From Daejeonella sp. (lineage in GTDB: Bacteria > Bacteroidota > Bacteroidia > Sphingobacteriales > Sphingobacteriaceae): a DNA stretch of 64,000 nucleotides. The number at the start of each line of letters is the position of its first letter. Position 1 is the stretch's first letter. Positions 57,431-64,000 of this stretch are shown piece after piece. Location of the stretch: positions 22,234-86,233 of the forward strand of contig NZ_JAUYSS010000027.1 in assembly GCF_030695525.1 (NCBI RefSeq), read 5' to 3'. The notes under the pieces are model-generated. The model did not search any database and had not been told where the DNA came from. It saw only the letters and a list, made by a program, of their open reading frames with translations. The translations under genes and the position numbers were made by a program.

Positions 57431-57572
57431 TCGAGTTTTCGCAGCTTCTCAACCCTCTTCTAGAATTTTTCAAGTTTTACTATCGCAAAGACGCTAAGAC
57501 GCAAAGGCTTACACATTTTTTACATTCATTTTAGATGATATATTTTGCGTCTCTGCGTCTTAGCAAGAGCCT
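57431..57572. repeat. Palindromic repeat flanking HigBA, right copy
   Basis: Arms TCGCAAAGACGCTAAGACGC (57483) and GCGTCTTAGCAAGA (to 57568) pair with an AT-rich loop. The flank TCGAGTTTTCGCAGCTTCTC at 57431 also recurs at 53671 without the palindrome. Confidence 0.75.
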
Positions 57573-57637
57573 TTTTAACATTTTCCATGCTCCCTGCTTT
57601 CCGTCGTTTAAAAACCTCTGTAAAATAGAGACCCCAC

Positions 57638-58480
57638 CTATCCAAACTCCGGTCCAATAATCGCAAATTGATTTCCTGGCACCCCCTTAAAACGGTTAGT
57701 CCCCCGAAACATTCTAATAAAATTTCGTTGCTCTGTAAAACCAATTCCGTTCAGCCAGGCTATCCATTCGGGTTCAAAATGCAAAACATCCAAAATAACA
57801 GGAGACCCTGCGCATTTATTTAATGCAGCATTTACAAGATCCTTAGCAATACTGATGTTTGCAGCTATAATTGGCCCGATATGCATAAAGTCATGTCCAT
57901 ACCTCCCCATAGAATATCCCTTAATTTCATTTCCCTCTTCAATCAGAAAGGCAAATCCCGGTGCTTTCTCCCACATCCAGTTCAACAATGACTCACGATT
58001 TGCACCAAAGATTTTGCTGTCAAATTCGATCACCCCGGACAAATCTTCCTTACGTATTGCTCTGGCTATTGTAGGATGAAATATCTCCTCCGCATGCAAC
58101 ATATTCATCCGGGACAAGGTGTACTCATCAACAAAATTCAATTTCAGATAGACCTCCCGGCCTTGCGGTGTAGCATCCAGTTTTAAAGTTTCTTCACTGT
58201 GCAAAAGTTGCAGAGCTTCCTGCAATAATTGCTGTCCTATCCCCTTTCGCCGGAAATCAGGGTCAACCAATACCATGCCTATCCAGCTAAATGAATGTTC
58301 ATATGTGATAGTAGTAACCGTTCCCACAATTTGATCCTCAAATATGGCTACCATACAGGCACCCGGACTATTCTGCAGAAATATCTGCCAATCCGCCTCC
58401 ATTTGATTCCATTTGGCTTTACGACAGAGCTTTAAACCCTCTGGGATATCAGCAGGAGCCATAGTTCGATACTTAATCAT
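57638..58480 (-). CDS. Double-GNAT N-acetyltransferase
   Basis: 280 residues. The N-terminal GNAT domain (about 1-135) has the acetyl-CoA loop in VDPDFRRKGIGQQLLQEAL. The C-terminal part (about 140-280) is a second GNAT-like domain (AIRKEDLSGVIEFDSKIFG, GYSMGRYGHDFMHIGPIIA). It transfers an acyl group to an unknown amine in the cytosol. A 66-base piece of its 3' end is duplicated at 53593. Confidence 0.85.
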   Translation of the reverse strand: MIKYRTMAPADIPEGLKLCRKAKWNQMEADWQIFLQNSPGACMVAIFEDQIVGTVTTITYEHSFSWIGMVLVDPDFRRKGIGQQLLQEALQLLHSEETLKLDATPQGREVYLKLNFVDEYTLSRMNMLHAEEIFHPTIARAIRKEDLSGVIEFDSKIFGANRESLLNWMWEKAPGFAFLIEEGNEIKGYSMGRYGHDFMHIGPIIAANISIAKDLVNAALNKCAGSPVILDVLHFEPEWIAWLNGIGFTEQRNFIRMFRGTNRFKGVPGNQFAIIGPEFG

Positions 58481-58570
58481 CGATACTTGACAAATATTGA
58501 ATTGAATAATACAAAAAACCCTTCCTAACCATAGTCCCTAGTCGATAATTACACATTCGATACTTACTGT

Positions 58571-58629
58571 CCGTAGACTTAAGCGAAGCGTGTCTACGGA
58601 TTATTAAATGATTAAGAGTCTTAAGACTC
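58571..58629. repeat. Hairpin repeat CCGTAGAC...GTCTACGG and adjacent palindrome
   Basis: CCGTAGAC (58571) and GTCTACGG (to 58599) pair across TTAAGCGAAGCGT. GAGTCTTAAGACTC (58616-58629) is a perfect 14-bp palindrome. The first part recurs, less perfectly paired, at 63581-63617. It lies between the GNAT and isomerase genes, 200 bp apart. Confidence 0.65.
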
Positions 58630-58680
58630 GCCTGCAAGAAGCCATGAAGGAATTATACAAACCATATACCCCCCTATCTT

Positions 58681-60171
58681 CTAATCAATAATCACAGATT
58701 CAATATTCAGATAATTGGCAATTTTCTGAATTGTAGCGGCATGATGACCTACACCAAGCGCAAAATGGTGTGTAGGCCCTTCCTTGGTCCATCGGCGAAG
58801 AAAAATCCGCACATCCTTCTTAAAAAAGCCACGCGTATTGGTATTACCCGTTGCAGGAATCGGCCCTTCTACCGATTCCCCTTCTGCAATAACAAATTTA
58901 AATTTCCCCTCAAAAGTTGAGCTGATACTTAATATCGTAATTGGCCCTTCCTTTATCTTGAATTCTACACCGGCACCAAATCCCGGTTTTCCATGATATT
59001 TTTTCAGACTGCGTAAAACGGGCCTGCCTTCAGCAATGGCAATATTATGGGGACCATCATGGCCAACCAATACAAAATCATCCTTAAAATCAACCGGATG
59101 AAATTCGGCAAAACTACCCCCAATATTTAAGCGATCCATAATCAGCATGGCCATGCAGGTTTTGATATCTGATTCGCCACACATCGGAAAACCAGAACCT
59201 GTTAACAGGGAATTGCCTACAGTCAGGTTAGACATGACCAGCCTTGTAGTACTATTATCCTCTGCCTCGTAATAATAAGCCAAACCATCCAATTGTTTCT
59301 CATCCACAAATTTTTCAAGGGCTACCGTAACTTTTGCAGCAGTAACTAAATCTTCCTCTTTGAGCTTTTCTGATATTGGGTCTGAAACAGGATCCGGTGT
59401 ATCGAAAAAATCAAGGATTCGTTCTTTTGCCGCTTTAATTTCGCTATCGCTTACCTTTTCATATTGTGAAACTATTTCATGTGCCTCACATTGAATAATA
59501 TGTGCACCAAAATGAGCAGTTACCATCGTAGCATCCGTGTGCATATCAAGCATTGCCTCTATGGGATGACCGATATGCCCAATCCTTACGGTTTTCACAT
59601 CATGCAATACCTTAGCGATCCGGCAATATTCTTCTATTTCAACTTCTGAGTCCGGGTCATCATGCAAGGTTCCGATAATCATTTCAGGAACTTTTTTACC
59701 CATCCTCACCGCAACCCCCGCAAATTCAGGTAATGAGCAAATATCATCGTTGTATAATTGCATGTATGTACTTGCATTGGCATAATCGAGGGCTTTATCA
59801 GGCTGCAATGCCACCATCACAATAGGCACATCTATACTTCTGATAATAGTCCCAAAGGTGCTGGAAGTGGCATAAGTAAGCATATCGCAAAAAATCAGAT
59901 CCAGGTTGGCTGCTTTTAATACCGGTACCAGATCGTAAGCACTTTTTACATTATCTATAATGCCAAAATCTATAACCTCCACCTCATGTTTTTGCAATTT
60001 TTTGAGGAAAACATCTTGCTTGGCTTTCAGGGCATCCAGTAAACCTTCAAACTGGTTCCAATATTTATAATAACCAACTCCAAAAACACCGATTTTTGCA
60101 ACGGTCTGCTTTCTCCGCACAATATATGGTTGCAATCCTGTTTTGGATTTATTTTCTAAGTTTTTATTCAT
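58681..60171 (-). CDS. L-arabinose/L-fucose isomerase family protein
   Basis: 496 residues, no leader. It has the AraA/FucI-like pattern: N-terminal KIGVFGVGYYKYWNQFEGL, central IIRSIDVPIVMVALQPDKALDYA, and a C-terminal metal/substrate site (GSGFPMCGESDIKTCMAM, THHFALGVGHH). The paired His in the last motif and Glu in GESD are probable metal ligands. It interconverts an aldose and a ketose. Sequence is not close enough to AraA to give a substrate. A sugar transporter gene lies 44 bases upstream on the same strand, so the two form an operon. Confidence 0.8.
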   Translation of the reverse strand: MNKNLENKSKTGLQPYIVRRKQTVAKIGVFGVGYYKYWNQFEGLLDALKAKQDVFLKKLQKHEVEVIDFGIIDNVKSAYDLVPVLKAANLDLIFCDMLTYATSSTFGTIIRSIDVPIVMVALQPDKALDYANASTYMQLYNDDICSLPEFAGVAVRMGKKVPEMIIGTLHDDPDSEVEIEEYCRIAKVLHDVKTVRIGHIGHPIEAMLDMHTDATMVTAHFGAHIIQCEAHEIVSQYEKVSDSEIKAAKERILDFFDTPDPVSDPISEKLKEEDLVTAAKVTVALEKFVDEKQLDGLAYYYEAEDNSTTRLVMSNLTVGNSLLTGSGFPMCGESDIKTCMAMLIMDRLNIGGSFAEFHPVDFKDDFVLVGHDGPHNIAIAEGRPVLRSLKKYHGKPGFGAGVEFKIKEGPITILSISSTFEGKFKFVIAEGESVEGPIPATGNTNTRGFFKKDVRIFLRRWTKEGPTHHFALGVGHHAATIQKIANYLNIESVIID

Positions 60172-60215
60172 TTTTTTAAGAGTAATTCTAAATGTTAATC
60201 TAAACTATATTTTGA

Positions 60216-61451
60216 CTAATTGGATACCTGTTTTGTCTCAAAATTAAATGGCTGGATCCGGCGAATAAAAACCATAAACAGGATAAAAGCCAGAGGGTAA
60301 AGAATTCCCGATGCAATCCAGATAGGCGTGTATGAATAATTTTGCACAATTAAGCCAATTAAGGGATTGATAATTAGGCCTGAAATAGCCCCTGCAGTCC
60401 CCGATAGTCCAACGACAGTGGAGGTTCCATTTTTACCAAAAATATCCGAAATAGCGGTGATGTAATTCGTGATCCAGAAACCATGGGCAAACATGATTAC
60501 AGCCATTAAGGCAAGGGCCATTTCTACTGTTGAAACCCATGCGATGAAGGGAGCAACAATGGTGAGCAGGGCAGCAATACCCATAACTGTTTTTCGGGCA
60601 CGATTAATTGAAAAATTATTTTTAACAAGTTTATCCGAAAACCATCCTCCAATAATATTGGATATCCCTAATGCAAGGAATGGGATCCAGAAGAGGTTCC
60701 CTATTTGTTCAAAAGAAACATTTCGCTCGGCATGCAGATATTTTGGAACCCAAAACATAATAAAATACATTACTGGGTCAAGCAGAAACCGAATTAGGAT
60801 GAAGATACAGGCTGCCCTGTTCTTCAGGATAGTAATAAAAGGTATCACTGATTGTTTGACAATGCTCTGGTTTTTATTTGTATGACTATTTTCACCCCAT
60901 GGAATATATAGCCAGATAATAACCCAAACAATTCCGGCAATTCCCGGGATGATAAAGCTCCATCTCCATCCAAAATGACTTGAAATTAATATGATTAATG
61001 GTGGAGCTATAACGGCACCTATAGCAGCTCCGCCTATTGCAATACCATTTGCTAATCCCCGTTTTTTCTCATCGAACCATTCATATACCGTTTTTGCAGC
61101 TCCGGGAAAGCAAGCTCCCTCTCCCATTCCCAATAAAAACCTGAAGGCTACCAATTGATAAAAACTCGTCATCACCCCATGCAGGCCACAGGCAACAGAC
61201 CAAACCCCAACAGCTACCGCCAAACCAATTTTACTGCCCCAGGTATCGATTAATCTGCCACCCACAGTAAACATCAGGGCATAACTTATTAAAAAAGCTG
61301 TATTTACGAAGCCATATTCTACATCTGAAAACTTAAATTCCGCCTGGATTTTTATGATAGTCATCGATAAAACCTGACGGTCTAAGAAACTCAAGCCTGT
61401 AGCAACAAACAGTAATGCTAAAACTAACCAGGGGAGATAGCTTTTTTTCAT
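60216..61451 (-). CDS. MFS transporter, ACS (hexuronate-like) family
   Basis: 411 residues, 12 predicted membrane helices. The ACS signature GMGEGACFPGAAKTVYEWFDEKKRGLANG with GGAAIGAVIAPPL is clear, and LSFLDRQVLSMTI near the N terminus is typical of ExuT-like carriers. It should import a sugar acid or related compound by H+ symport. It precedes the isomerase gene in the direction of transcription and is probably its partner. Confidence 0.87.
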   Translation of the reverse strand: MKKSYLPWLVLALLFVATGLSFLDRQVLSMTIIKIQAEFKFSDVEYGFVNTAFLISYALMFTVGGRLIDTWGSKIGLAVAVGVWSVACGLHGVMTSFYQLVAFRFLLGMGEGACFPGAAKTVYEWFDEKKRGLANGIAIGGAAIGAVIAPPLIILISSHFGWRWSFIIPGIAGIVWVIIWLYIPWGENSHTNKNQSIVKQSVIPFITILKNRAACIFILIRFLLDPVMYFIMFWVPKYLHAERNVSFEQIGNLFWIPFLALGISNIIGGWFSDKLVKNNFSINRARKTVMGIAALLTIVAPFIAWVSTVEMALALMAVIMFAHGFWITNYITAISDIFGKNGTSTVVGLSGTAGAISGLIINPLIGLIVQNYSYTPIWIASGILYPLAFILFMVFIRRIQPFNFETKQVSN

Positions 61452-61711
61452 AGGCAGGCCTTCATGCTATTGTGAATTTTTTCTTTCATATAATTTAGCT
61501 TGCTTGAATTTTCATTATCTCTAATATAATGGTTCTTAATTGTTTTTATAATTAAGTACAATCTTTGAAGGACTCTTTGGAAATTCCGGGGTTTTAAGCA
61601 ACGGAATCCCGGCTATGTTGAGTAAAAAAGATATCTCTATCTACCCACTGGCCGTATAGTTTAGCAAATCGCCTAATGATTGTAGAATGATGAAGAGTCC
61701 CGCCTATGCTG

Positions 61712-61795
61712 TTGTCTGAACCATGATCCAGATGATTTATTTGATATTATGAATCATTTCAATCATGCTAATCAAAAAAATCATAGTTCAGACAA
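61712..61795. repeat. Inverted repeat TTGTCTGAACCATGAT ... ATCATAGTTCAGACAA
   Basis: The arms at 61712-61727 and 61780-61795 differ by one base; the 52-base centre is rich in GAT/ATC runs. Similar GTCTGAAC-CATGAT elements are common in Bacteroidota spacers. It lies in the 568-bp gap 61452-62019, where no gene was seen. Confidence 0.7.
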
Positions 61796-61863
61796 AATGC
61801 CACAAGCTATGCGTAGAGGTTCCAGCGATTACCAAAATTGATATTAAGCACAACATTAGTTTT

Positions 61864-61902
61864 TAAACTCATCAGATGAGTTCAAATCATCTGATGAGTT
61901 TA
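61864..61902. other. 16-bp perfect inverted repeat
   Basis: TAAACTCATCAGATGA and TCATCTGATGAGTTTA flank the loop GTTCAAA, about 120 bases from the DUF1398 stop. There is no T tail beyond the arms themselves, so terminator or protein site are both possible. Confidence 0.55.
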
Positions 61903-62019
61903 AACGATAAGTTTAATGGCTGTTGTACAGTTTTGGCGTAGGACCCACGAATTGTCTAATGTTAAGGTTCTCCATACTCCCCAACCAATAAAATAAATTT
62001 CCAATGATTTAGTCCTCAA

Positions 62020-62370
62020 TTAATAAGGAATCCCCTCAACCAAAACCACATTCCCTGCTTTATCAAAATACGTGCAGGTCATTTTGTCCATGCAAACTTC
62101 CCATTTTTCGATACCGAAGGCTGCACACATTCTGATGAAGCTCAAAAAATCTGTTTCAGCCCGCTGGTGTGCTTTCAACCCCGCTTTAAATTGCTCAATA
62201 TCAGTTGAGTTGGCAATAAGCAAAGCTTCATATTTTGCAGGCACTTTTGCCGTATAATCCATGGAACCATGATAGTCAATATGACCATCTATGACATAAG
62301 ATTCATAATGAGTGACACCCATTGCCTTAATTTCCCGGATGTATGCAGGGAAGTCGGCCCCTGATTTCAC
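62020..62370 (-). CDS. DUF1398 (YbcV-like) family protein, unusual start
   Basis: 116 residues from GTG at 62370 (VKSGADFPAYIREIKAMGVTHYE). The usual family N terminus FTVDQIKAAHSKV is encoded just upstream in frame, but its initiator position is ATA at 62407-62409 and no ATG, GTG or TTG is found in that stretch. The gene is therefore either started at ATA or GTG, or has lost its start. The family function is not known. It lies after a frameshifted AraC gene on the same strand. Confidence 0.65.
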   Translation of the reverse strand: MKSGADFPAYIREIKAMGVTHYESYVIDGHIDYHGSMDYTAKVPAKYEALLIANSTDIEQFKAGLKAHQRAETDFLSFIRMCAAFGIEKWEVCMDKMTCTYFDKAGNVVLVEGIPY

Positions 62371-62565
62371 CTTGCTGTGAGCAGCTTTAATCTGATCTAC
62401 TGTAAATATTTTTCTTGATTTGTTGTTAAACGGTTCAATGAATTTGATGCAATCCTGATGCTCAGAACCAGCCCATAAGTTTGAAGTTTAGCCATGGCTT
62501 AGCATTAAGATTACCATTCAAAAATGCATCACTAAAAATCCGTCCCATTGTAGAAAATCGTTTTT

Positions 62566-63158
62566 CTACAAAAAGCGCTTAAAATGTTCGGGGGTATCAC
62601 CTGTAAATTGTTTGAAATCCTTGATGAAGCGGGCCTGATCGAAGAAATTGTTTTCGTAGCAGATTTCAATAAGTGATTTTGCATTCAGATCGTTGAGAAC
62701 TGCATTGATACGGACAATGGAAGCAAATTTTTTAGGTGTAGTTCCTACCACTTTCCGGAAGCGTTTTTCTAAGGGACTCTGGCTGATAAAAAGTTTATCA
62801 TTGAGTTCACTGATCCGGATAGTTCCTTTGCTCTGATAGATAAGATTAAGCGCTTCAAGATTGAGTTTATCGGTTTGAATGTCTTTGAGTTGCTCAGTAA
62901 AGTAAACCAGTATAGTTCCAGTGCCGCTGAACTTTTGAATACTTTAAAGCTGTCTGATATTCCTGTCACTCCTGCCTTAGCCAGCTTACTTAAAGTGCTA
63001 TTCTTAATTGATGAGAGTTGGCCTTTATACTGAAAGCCGATAACCAATCCTGAGGACGGAAATACTTTATACTCTTTTTCCAGGTCATTCTCCGATACGA
63101 CCAAGAATTTGATGTAGGGTTTTAACGTATCGATCGGAGAATATTTATCGAATTTCAT
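62566..63158 (-). pseudogene. AraC-family transcriptional regulator with a frameshift
   Basis: The first frame (63158 down to about 62925) encodes an N-terminal AraC effector domain (FDKYSPIDTLKPYIKFLVV to FKVFKSSA). The second frame carries on with GTGTILVYFTEQLKDIQTD and the helix-turn-helix domain (FISQSPLEKRFRKVVGTTPK, ICYENNFFDQARFIKDFKQF). One base is missing near 62922-62926, where TCAGCGGCACT reads out of frame. Together about 196 residues plus the lost base. Either a genuine mutation or a sequencing error. Confidence 0.8.
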
Positions 63159-63207
63159 TGCGTGCCTTCTGGTTCGATATGGGCAAGTCCAATGGGACTA
63201 CCACAAA

Positions 63208-63240
63208 CAAAAATACCCTCTCAAACAAATGAGAGGGTAT
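63208..63240 (-). terminator. Intrinsic terminator after the small lipoprotein gene
   Basis: On the minus strand ATACCCTCTCA and TGAGAGGGTAT form an 11-bp perfect stem with a 6-base loop, then TTTTTG. It starts 21 bases after the lipoprotein stop. Confidence 0.82.
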
Positions 63241-63261
63241 TTATTGTAATTTTTGGGCTAA

Positions 63262-63459
63262 TTAGTTTTTAACTGAATCAACAGCAGCAGCAGCAGTTGA
63301 ATCAACAGTATCGATTTGTGCTTCTAAAGAATCAGTCATTACTTCTGCAGTAGAATCAATTGTGTCTGCAGCTGCATCTTCAGTTTTGTTTGAGTTACAA
63401 GCAGCAACTGAAAGAGAGATAGCTAAAGCTAAGAAACCGAATTTGAATAAGTTTTTCAT
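63262..63459 (-). CDS. Small acidic lipoprotein
   Basis: 65 residues. Leader KFGFLALAISLSVAAC with Cys21 as lipid attachment site, then a 44-residue Ala/Asp/Thr/Ser-rich acidic tail with repeats of DTIDSTAE/DTVDSTAA. It may be a surface or outer-membrane lipoprotein; function unknown. A terminator follows. Confidence 0.82.
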   Translation of the reverse strand: MKNLFKFGFLALAISLSVAACNSNKTEDAAADTIDSTAEVMTDSLEAQIDTVDSTAAAAVDSVKN

Positions 63460-63580
63460 TGTTTAGTTTTTAATTTGAGTTTAACGATATTTCTTAATAC
63501 AGATTTCCTAAAAAGGTAACCCAAAAAAAAATTTTAAAAAACTTATTCTTGAATTTACCAGGAAAAACCATTCTTAATAC

Positions 63581-63617
63581 CCGTAGATTTAAGCGAAGCC
63601 TGCCCAGGGATTATTAA
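63581..63617. repeat. Second copy of the CCGTAGA hairpin repeat
   Basis: CCGTAGATTTAAGCGAAGC and the GGGATTATTAA end match 58571-58608. The right arm is less complementary (CCAGGG). Confidence 0.6.
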
Positions 63618-63670
63618 CAAACCTAAGTTCGAAATCAAGGAGGAGTAAAAAAAAAATTACGGATAGAGTT

Positions 63671-63873
63671 GTCTGATAAGGCTCCGAAGCCACGATAATT
63701 GATTTTTTGAAACCAATACCTGTGTGTCATATGCTAGTTCAGTCCTTTCCTACGGAGTATTTCCAGCAATAAATCGCGTTCTAATTCAAATTACGAATAG
63801 CCAGAAGATACCTCCTCCGGCAAGGTTTATTTAACCCGGAGCTGTTTTTCATTGGCACGGGCAGCCCGGCAAT
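63671..63873 (+). repeat. Dispersed ~200-bp repeat, copy C
   Basis: It matches copy A (32920) in the same orientation, with the shared TACCTCCTCCGGCAAGGTTT and GAGCTGTTTTTCATTGG stretches. The last 540 bases of the window (63460-64000) contain no gene that I can support. Confidence 0.75.
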
Positions 63874-63915
63874 AGCTTAGAGCTTTGGGCTTTCGGCTGT
63901 GAGCTTTAAGCGTGA

Positions 63916-63926
63916 GGGGGGGGGGG
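63916..63926. repeat. Run of eleven G residues
   Basis: A homopolymer of G (11) in a non-coding, GAGCTTT-repeat-rich stretch. It stands out in an AT-rich genome and could be slippage-prone; a translated gene next to it was not found. Confidence 0.6.
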
Positions 63927-64000
63927 ACGTAACTGAAATGAAAATTGCGGAGGACCATTTGATGAGGAGGGTTCTTCCCACCGGACTCTGGTGGTGGAGA

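Noticed and set aside
57310..57534. 74-codon frame after higA
   Set aside because: It covers repeat DNA (flank and left arm of the palindromic element) and has no domain.
63938..64000. ATG after the G11 tract, open to the window end
   Set aside because: Only 21 codons are visible, rich in Trp/Arg, with no recognisable family; may be chance.
1..64000. tRNA, rRNA, CRISPR array, complete insertion sequence
   Set aside because: No cloverleaf with TTCGA loop, rRNA block, spaced identical repeats or transposase-like protein was found on either strand by reading.

Overview
The window looks like a chromosome segment of a Bacteroidota species, most likely Sphingobacteriaceae (Pedobacter-like). The evidence is a C-terminal type IX secretion sorting domain (gliding-motility CHU_C type), DUF4402 proteins, TSP3/OmpA lipoproteins, a DUF5916 outer-membrane protein, AT-rich spacers without clear Shine-Dalgarno sites, and Bacteroidota-style short spacer repeats. 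No rRNA, tRNA, CRISPR array or intact insertion sequence was recognised.

Region 1 (1-21660, all +) is a long run of 14 genes for oxidative sugar metabolism. It encodes a DUF1549/DUF1553 haem-motif protein (5' end outside the window), a DUF1501 protein, an FG-GAP protein, three large secreted proteins that each combine a sorbosone-dehydrogenase-like propeller with a C-terminal CxxCH cytochrome c domain, a DUF4432 aldose-epimerase-like protein, a PMI-like cupin, two TIM-barrel sugar isomerase/epimerases, two Gfo/Idh/MocA dehydrogenases (one cytosolic, one with a Tat-like leader), a DUF1080 (3-keto-glycoside hydrolase family) protein and a ThuA-like protein. Together they suggest periplasmic sugar oxidation feeding electrons to the respiratory chain, with 3-keto-sugar processing inside and outside the inner membrane. 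Three hairpins close the region.

Region 2 (21835-25611) holds accA, a small unknown protein and a CPA2 cation/proton antiporter.

Region 3 (25612-35964, all -) is the most interesting part. Read in the direction of transcription it encodes an ECF sigma factor, four DUF4402 pilin-like proteins, a PapD-like periplasmic chaperone, a multidomain adhesin-like protein whose C-terminal domain resembles the DUF4402 proteins, a usher-like outer-membrane beta barrel, and two small exported proteins. This is the layout of a chaperone-usher pilus, built from Bacteroidota families that are normally annotated only as DUFs. An intrinsic terminator lies between the last pilin gene and the chaperone gene, as expected if subunits must outnumber assembly machinery.

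Region 4 (36172-44656, -) has an FMN reductase, an OmpA lipoprotein and a giant protein of about 2310 residues with three L-type lectin domains, a possible deacetylase-like module, a beta helix and a T9SS type-B sorting domain.

Region 5 (44995-64000) is mixed: an SDR reductase, a KdgF-like cupin, a glycerophosphodiesterase fragment, a sterol-desaturase-family protein, gamma-glutamyltransferase, DUF2452, a multi-PAS histidine kinase, a DUF5916 protein, a HigBA toxin-antitoxin pair, a double GNAT, an arabinose/fucose-isomerase-family protein with an MFS transporter, DUF1398, a frameshifted AraC regulator and a small lipoprotein. Spacers here carry dispersed repeats: a ~200-bp element present three times in the window, a ~135-bp palindromic element flanking HigBA, a duplicated scrap of the GNAT gene, and several hairpin repeats.
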